NCBI GenBank assembly: GCA_025449805.1 | Contig: JANWIR010000039.1 | Span: forward strand, 1-35,289 | Source of the DNA: Acidimicrobiales bacterium | GTDB taxonomy: Bacteria; Actinomycetota; Acidimicrobiia; Acidimicrobiales; RAAP-2 | DNA: 35,289 bases | Direction of reading: 5' to 3' | In this document: positions 31,291-35,289 of the stretch, one piece after another | How positions within the stretch are numbered: the first letter of the stretch is position 1 | Layout of the letters: the number at the start of each line of letters is the position of its first letter | Made by a program: the position numbers and the translations under genes | Notes under the pieces: model-generated | Told to the model about the DNA's origin: nothing | Databases searched by the model: none | Seen by the model: only the letters and a program-made list of their open reading frames with translations

Positions 31291-31351
31291 CGTACGATGC
31301 GATTTCTAACCCGTGGACGACCTCATCCCCCCGCGAGTACGAGACGTCTTC

Positions 31352-31357
31352 TACCGT
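31352..31357 (+). promoter_or_regulatory. -10 hexamer TACCGT deciding the NUDIX start
   Basis: TACCGT is 7 bases before the GTG at 31365. The open frame extends upstream to 31050, but that part is antisense to the TauE/SafE permease gene. Confidence 0.5.
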
Positions 31358-31364
31358 TGGCGTC

Positions 31365-31862
31365 GTGTACCTCGTGAGTGGCGAACTCGTTGTCCCTCGC
31401 GACGCCCCCGACGGTCTGATTCGCGCTGCGGGCGGTGTCGTGCTTCGCTACGACCATCATGATCGCGTCGAGATCGCGTGCATCTACCGCGAAGCTCGCG
31501 GTGACTGGACGTTCCCCAAGGGCAAACTCGACGACGGCGAAACCTTTGAAGAGGCGGCGATACGCGAAGTCTTCGAAGAGACGGGCATGCACTGTGAGAT
31601 CGTGCGCTTCGTGGGGGCGACGAACTACACGCACCGCAAGGGCCGGCCGAAAATCGTGGCGTACTACCTCATGACCGTGCGTGAGGGTGAGTTCGCGCCC
31701 AATGACGAGGTTGATGAACTGGTCTGGGTTCCCCTCGCGGAGGTTCGTGGCAACCTCACGTGGGAGCGTGACCAAGAGCTATTCGACATCGTGACTCAAT
31801 TACCCGAACTACGCGCGCGCGCCTCCTACGCAGCGCCCGCGCAGGGCGCGCCTACGGCTTAA
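31365..31862 (+). CDS. NUDIX hydrolase
   Basis: Protein of 165 residues. The NUDIX box is complete: 'GKLDDGETFEEAAI' followed by 'REVFEETGM', with the REVxEE core that binds metal. The N-terminal 'AAGGVVLRY' strand and 'WTFPKGKL' are close to the NUDIX domain of mycobacterial MutT1-type enzymes, which act on diadenosine polyphosphates or oxidised nucleotides; no phosphoglycerate-mutase-like second domain is fused here. The exact substrate is unknown. The GTG at 31365 is set by the promoter hexamer. Confidence 0.9.
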   Translation: MYLVSGELVVPRDAPDGLIRAAGGVVLRYDHHDRVEIACIYREARGDWTFPKGKLDDGETFEEAAIREVFEETGMHCEIVRFVGATNYTHRKGRPKIVAYYLMTVREGEFAPNDEVDELVWVPLAEVRGNLTWERDQELFDIVTQLPELRARASYAAPAQGAPTA

Positions 31863-31905
31863 GGTGCGCCTAGGGGCCGGTACGGAGGGCGGCGTGGATT
31901 TCCAA

Positions 31906-31911
31906 TAGAAT
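31906..31911 (+). promoter_or_regulatory. -10 hexamer TAGAAT of tRNA-Ser
   Basis: TAGAAT lies 9 bases before the first base of the tRNA. No clear -35 element. Confidence 0.45.
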
Positions 31912-31920
31912 GGTGTGCCT

Positions 31921-32014
31921 GGAGAGGTGGGTGAGTTCGGTTTAAACCACATTCCTGCTAAGAATGCGGCCTGCGAAAGTGGGCCCGAGGGTTCAAATCC
32001 CTCCCTCTCCGCCA
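31921..32014 (+). tRNA. tRNA-Ser(GCU)
   Basis: A class II tRNA of 94 bases: acceptor GGAGAGG pairs with the 3' CCTCTCC, the anticodon loop CTGCTAAG carries GCT, a long variable arm is present, and the T loop is GGTTCAAATC. The CCA end is encoded. It reads AGU and AGC serine codons. Confidence 0.95.
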
Positions 32015-32016
32015 CC

Positions 32017-32043
32017 AACACCGAGCGCGCAGCGCTCGGTGTT
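32017..32043 (+). terminator. Terminator hairpin of tRNA-Ser(GCU)
   Basis: A perfect 12-base stem (AACACCGAGCGC with its complement) and a 3-base loop begin 3 bases after the tRNA. It ends 20 bases before the rimO start. No T-run follows. Confidence 0.75.
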
Positions 32044-32051
32044 GCCACGTA

Positions 32052-32057
32052 GAGGAG
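32052..32057 (+). promoter_or_regulatory. Shine-Dalgarno GAGGAG of rimO
   Basis: GAGGAG stands 6 bases before the GTG at 32064. Confidence 0.7.
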
Positions 32058-32063
32058 TCACGG

Positions 32064-33359
32064 GTGCGGTACTGGATTGAAACCTTGGGGTGCCCCAAGA
32101 ACCACGTCGACTCCGAAAAGCTCGCGGGACTCCTGGTCGCCCAGGGCTACGCGCCCGCGACCGGCGCCGACGACGCCGAACTCGTCGTCGCCAACACCTG
32201 CGCCTTCATTGAAGCGGCGCGCGAAGAGTCCATCGAAACGGTGCTCGACTTGGCGGAGCGAAAGTTGAAGGGCGCGCGGCTCGTCGTGACCGGGTGCATG
32301 GCCGAACGCTACGGCGACGAACTAGCCGAAGCCCTACCCGAGGTCGACCTCGTCGCGGGCTTTAATCAAAGTCTCCTCGCGCCGGCGACGAAGGTGACCT
32401 TACGGGCCAAGACCCCCGCCTTTGATCTTTTGAACCTGCCTCGTCCCAAAGCGAGCGCGCCGTGGGCCTACGTGAAAATTGCGGAAGGCTGCGATCGTCG
32501 CTGCGGCTTTTGCGCCATCCCCACCTTTCGAGGTGACCAGCGATCGCGTTCGACCGACGAGATCGTGTCCGAAGCGCGCGCGTTAGTCGAAGGGGGCGTT
32601 CGAGAGATCGTCTTGATTGCCCAGGACCTCGCGAGTTGGGGACACGACCGCCGGCGCGCCGGACGCGGTGAAGCCCTCGAGGTGCTTGACGCGGGAGGTA
32701 CCCAGCCCCTGATCGAACTGACGCGCGCGCTGACGCGTGAGGTCGATCGCGTGCGTCTCCTCTACCTCTACCCCTCGGGACTCACCCAAGGACTGATCGA
32801 CGCCATCCTCGACACCCAGGTCCCCTACTTCGACCTTTCGCTCCAGCACGCCTCGCGACCACTGCTGCGCGCCATGCGGCGCTGGGGTGACGCGGACCGA
32901 TTTCTCGAGCGCATCGCGGCGATCCGCCAGTCCGCACCCGAGGCGACCTTCCGTTCGTCGTTCATCCTGGGTTACCCCGGCGAGACCGAGGACGACCAGC
33001 GTGAACTCCTGGACTTCCTCGAGGCGGCCCAACTCGATTGGGCGGGCTTCTTTACGTTTTCTTCCGAGGTCGGTACGCCGGCCTACGACGCGACGAATCA
33101 GGTGCCGCACGAATTGGCGCTCGAGCGTTTACGCGAGGTGACCGAACTCCAAGACGCCATCAGCGCGCGCCGTCGCGACGCGCTGGTCGGCTCGACCCAG
33201 ACCCTGCTCGTCGACGCGCCCGGCGTGGCGCGCAGCGTGCGTGAGTGTCCGGAGATCGATGGCGTCGTGCTCGTCGACTCGTCACTTAACGTGGGTTCGA
33301 TGGTGGAGGGACGAATCGTGGCGAGTCGGGGCATGGACCTCGAGGCGGTCGTGGCGTGA
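32064..33359 (+). CDS. rimO: Ribosomal protein S12 methylthiotransferase RimO
   Basis: Radical SAM methylthiotransferase of 431 residues, which adds a methylthio group to an Asp of ribosomal protein S12. The UPF0004 domain holds its cluster cysteines at Cys10, Cys46 and Cys78. The radical SAM CxxxCxxC motif is Cys143-Cys147-Cys150 ('CDRRCGFC'). A TRAM domain follows near residue 370. The first residues 'WIETLGCPKN' and 'NTCAFIEAA' separate RimO from MiaB. It opens a three-gene operon; its stop overlaps the pgsA start by 4 bases. Confidence 0.96.
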   Translation: MRYWIETLGCPKNHVDSEKLAGLLVAQGYAPATGADDAELVVANTCAFIEAAREESIETVLDLAERKLKGARLVVTGCMAERYGDELAEALPEVDLVAGFNQSLLAPATKVTLRAKTPAFDLLNLPRPKASAPWAYVKIAEGCDRRCGFCAIPTFRGDQRSRSTDEIVSEARALVEGGVREIVLIAQDLASWGHDRRRAGRGEALEVLDAGGTQPLIELTRALTREVDRVRLLYLYPSGLTQGLIDAILDTQVPYFDLSLQHASRPLLRAMRRWGDADRFLERIAAIRQSAPEATFRSSFILGYPGETEDDQRELLDFLEAAQLDWAGFFTFSSEVGTPAYDATNQVPHELALERLREVTELQDAISARRRDALVGSTQTLLVDAPGVARSVRECPEIDGVVLVDSSLNVGSMVEGRIVASRGMDLEAVVA

Positions 33360-33928
33360 GCGTGGAGCCGACCTACGGACCTACCGCGCTGATGACGCCG
33401 GCCAATCTCATGACCGCGTTTCGTCTCGTCGTCGCGCCCTTTTTCATCTACCTCATCATTTTCCATCGCATTTCGTGGTGGACGTCGCTGGTCGGTCTGC
33501 TCGCGGCCGCGTCGGACTACTTCGACGGCATCGTCGCGCGTCGCCACGGCACCACGACCTCGGGCGCGTTTCTCGACCCCCTCGCCGACAAGGTCATCGT
33601 GCTGGGTGGTCTCTACGCCATCGTCATCTCGCGCCCCCACGGCGTGAAGACGTTTATCGTGCCGGCAATCATCATCACGATTCGCGAAGTGTGGATGAGC
33701 GTCTATCGATCGCGCGCGGCCAAACGGGGCGTCTCCATTCCCGCGAGTCGACTGGCGAAGTGGAAGACGTTCGTCCAGGACTGGGCCATTGCCCTGTGCG
33801 TGCTGCCCATCGTCGCGCACCACACGTGGATCGCGACGACGACGATTTGGATTGCGGTCGTGATGACGCTCTACACCGGCTGGCGCTACTACGTCGACGG
33901 CAGAGAGATTTTTGCCCGTGCGCGTTGA
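33356..33928 (+). CDS. pgsA: CDP-diacylglycerol-glycerol-3-phosphate 3-phosphatidyltransferase
   Basis: Integral membrane enzyme of 190 residues for phosphatidylglycerol phosphate synthesis. The CDP-alcohol phosphotransferase motif is complete: Asp54, Asp57, Gly58, Ala61, Arg62, Gly70, Asp74 and Asp78 in 'DYFDGIVARRHGTTTSG' and 'FLDPLADK'. About four to five hydrophobic helices follow. The GTG start overlaps the rimO stop (GTGA). The order rimO-pgsA-cinA is common in actinobacteria. A phosphatidylinositol-phosphate synthase is the main alternative, since that sister family shares the same motif, but the gene order favours pgsA. Confidence 0.92.
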   Translation: MSVEPTYGPTALMTPANLMTAFRLVVAPFFIYLIIFHRISWWTSLVGLLAAASDYFDGIVARRHGTTTSGAFLDPLADKVIVLGGLYAIVISRPHGVKTFIVPAIIITIREVWMSVYRSRAAKRGVSIPASRLAKWKTFVQDWAIALCVLPIVAHHTWIATTTIWIAVVMTLYTGWRYYVDGREIFARAR

Positions 33929-35186
33929 GATCGTCGCCGTCGGCACCGAGCTACTCCTCGGTCAAATCCCCGACACCAATTCACAGTGGCTCGGTGAACA
34001 GTTGGCGGCCAATGGACTCTCGTCGCACTTTCACCAACACGTCGGCGACAACCTCGAACGTATCGTCCTCGCCTTTCGTACCGCGCTGGCGCGCGCCGAC
34101 GCGGTCATCGTGTGCGGTGGACTCGGACCAACGCAAGACGACATCACCCGCGCGGCCATCGCTGAGGTGATGAACGTAGCGCTCGTGCGCGACGAGGCCA
34201 TCGTCGAGGTCATTCGCGCGATGTTTAACGCGCGTTCGCGCGCGATGCCCGACAACAATCTCCTGCAGGCGGACGTACCCCAGGGCGCGCGCGTCATCAC
34301 GCAGTCGCGGGGCACGGCACCGGGATTGATCTGTCCCGTAGGGCAAAAGGTCCTGTACGCGGTCCCCGGCGTGCCCTACGAAATGACCGAGATGTTCGAG
34401 CGCGCCATTTTGCCCGACCTGCTCGCGCGGCAGCGTGCCCAAGGTGAGAGCGCGGTCATTAAGAGTCGGGTGCTGCGCACGTGGGGTTCGAGCGAGTCCG
34501 CACTGGCCGAAGCGCTCGCCGATCGCTTCATCGAACTTGAGCAGGGCGGTCGCGTCACCATTGCCTATCTCGCGTCGGGTATTGAAGGCATCAAGGTCCG
34601 ACTGACCGCGCGCGGTGACGACGAGGCGATGGCCCGCGCGCTGCTGGCCGACGAGGAGCACCTGATTCGTGGCTTGATCGCGGAGCGTCTCGGTGACGTG
34701 ATCTTTGGCGTGGACGACGAAACGATGGAAGACGCGATCGCGGGACGTCTGCGCGAGCGCGGACTCACGTTGGCGGTCGCCGAGTCGTTGACGGGCGGAC
34801 TCATCGCGAGTCGACTCGTCAACGTGCCCGGCGCCTCGACGTGGTTTCGAGGGGGCGTCGTGAGTTACGCCAGTGACGTGAAGTACGAAGTGCTCGACGT
34901 TCCCGTCGGACCGGTGGTCTCACCCGAGGCCGCGCAGGCGATGGCGAGCGGCGTGCGGGCGTTGCTGCGCGCCGACGTCGGACTCGCGGTGACCGGCGTG
35001 GCCGGGCCCGACGCGCAAGACGGTCACGACCCGGGCACCGTGTTCGTCGGGCTGGACCTCGAGGGCGAGGTCAGCCACGTGCGGTTGCGTCTGCCGGGCG
35101 ATCGGCCGCGCGTGCGCGCCTACAGCGCGATCAGCGCGCTCGACGCCTTACGTCGGACGATTGACCAACGAGATGGTACGCGCTGA
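33918..35186 (+). CDS. cinA: CinA family protein (competence/damage-inducible)
   Basis: Cytoplasmic protein of 422 residues from the GTG at 33918. The N-terminal domain ('MRVEIVAVGTELLLGQ', 'VCGGLGPTQDD') is MoaB/MogA-like; the C-terminal domain ('LAVAESLTGGLIASRLVNVPGAS', 'GVAGPDAQDG') is the CinA/PncC type, which deamidates nicotinamide mononucleotide. The full-length protein may also act as an ADP-ribose pyrophosphatase. The open frame begins six bases earlier at a TTG, but 33918 gives the standard first residues. It overlaps pgsA by 11 bases, so the two are translationally coupled. recA does not follow directly, as far as the window shows. Confidence 0.94.
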   Translation: MRVEIVAVGTELLLGQIPDTNSQWLGEQLAANGLSSHFHQHVGDNLERIVLAFRTALARADAVIVCGGLGPTQDDITRAAIAEVMNVALVRDEAIVEVIRAMFNARSRAMPDNNLLQADVPQGARVITQSRGTAPGLICPVGQKVLYAVPGVPYEMTEMFERAILPDLLARQRAQGESAVIKSRVLRTWGSSESALAEALADRFIELEQGGRVTIAYLASGIEGIKVRLTARGDDEAMARALLADEEHLIRGLIAERLGDVIFGVDDETMEDAIAGRLRERGLTLAVAESLTGGLIASRLVNVPGASTWFRGGVVSYASDVKYEVLDVPVGPVVSPEAAQAMASGVRALLRADVGLAVTGVAGPDAQDGHDPGTVFVGLDLEGEVSHVRLRLPGDRPRVRAYSAISALDALRRTIDQRDGTR

Positions 35187-35187
35187 C

Positions 35188-35207
35188 CTCTAGTGTCCTC
35201 ACTAGAG
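35188..35207. repeat. Inverted repeat upstream of the last gene
   Basis: CTCTAGTG and CACTAGAG form a perfect 8-base inverted repeat around TCCT, directly after the cinA stop and touching the Shine-Dalgarno region of the next gene. It may be a repressor operator or a short terminator. Confidence 0.6.
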
Positions 35208-35212
35208 AGGAG
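35207..35212 (+). promoter_or_regulatory. Shine-Dalgarno GAGGAG of the last gene
   Basis: GAGGAG stands 5 bases before the ATG at 35218 and overlaps the right end of the inverted repeat. Confidence 0.65.
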
Positions 35213-35217
35213 TCGCT

Positions 35218-35289
35218 ATGAGTGCGTTAGTCGTCGGTGTCGATCCCAAGGTCTACGGGGTCGATGCGCAGCGCCTCGAACGCGTGACC
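35218..35289 (+). CDS. Start of an unrecognised gene, 3' end missing
   Basis: Only the first 24 codons are visible, beginning MSALVVGVDPKVYGVDAQRL. The ATG has GAGGAG 5 bases upstream. The sequence does not match the N-terminus of RecA, which sits near cinA in many actinobacteria. No domain can be assigned. The gene is preceded by the inverted repeat at 35188-35207. Confidence 0.6.
   Translation, partial: MSALVVGVDPKVYGVDAQRLERVT

Noticed and set aside
31050-31364. N-terminal extension of the NUDIX frame
   Set aside because: It runs opposite the TauE/SafE permease and adds no NUDIX-related sequence.

Overview
The window is a gene-dense, GC-rich stretch of bacterial chromosome. Gaps are short, no mobile element or CRISPR array is visible, and no gap between genes exceeds 300 bases. 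The actinobacterial-type ArsC, DUF3048, DUF4395 and DinB-like proteins, frequent GTG starts, CCA-encoded tRNAs and many apparently leaderless genes point to Actinomycetota. A free-living lineage such as the Acidimicrobiia is my best guess, but this is inference from gene style and no marker gene proves it.

Layout. Positions 1-1000 hold the 3' end of an aquaporin overlapping an arsenate reductase, a pair that fits reduction of arsenate followed by loss of arsenite through a channel. From 1000 to 9750 there is housekeeping and accessory metabolism: an LD-carboxypeptidase/MccF-like S66 peptidase, a small P-loop kinase, a DinB-like protein, two SAM methyltransferases, a pirin, homospermidine synthase, a UPF0173 metal hydrolase, an ArsB/NhaD-type transporter and a histidine phosphatase. 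From 9900 to 13920 a tight same-strand run joins a ComA-like phosphosulfolactate synthase, a VOC-fold protein, an oxalyl-CoA-synthetase-like AMP ligase and an acyltransferase-3 membrane protein. This is the most suggestive candidate pathway in the window.

From 13950 to 18790 lie a CLC chloride protein, two GNAT acetyltransferases, a DUF3048 protein, an SRPBCC protein and an alpha/beta hydrolase. From 18800 to 25220 come a group II PLP decarboxylase divergent from prephenate dehydratase, tRNA-Ser(UGA), the GTPase TypA/BipA, a translationally coupled pair of unrecognised proteins (one with a degenerate PD-(D/E)XK-like core), a 37-residue membrane protein and a small charged coiled-coil protein. 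From 25230 to 31280, all on the minus strand, are a large secreted protein with Thr-rich linkers, an S53 sedolisin protease with Ig-like and FN3-like tails, a DUF4395 membrane protein and a TauE/SafE permease. The right end carries a NUDIX hydrolase, tRNA-Ser(GCU), the overlapping operon rimO-pgsA-cinA, and the first 24 codons of an unrecognised gene.

The strongest pattern that ordinary gene calls do not explain is regulatory. At 19 genes a TAnnnT (three times CAnnnT) hexamer sits exactly 6 or 7 bases before the start codon, usually with no Shine-Dalgarno sequence. This is the signature of leaderless mRNA. It decides several start codons and exposes the short gene at 24869-24982. A minority of genes (homospermidine synthase, UPF0173, alpha/beta hydrolase, PLP decarboxylase, rimO and the last gene) instead show clear Shine-Dalgarno sequences.
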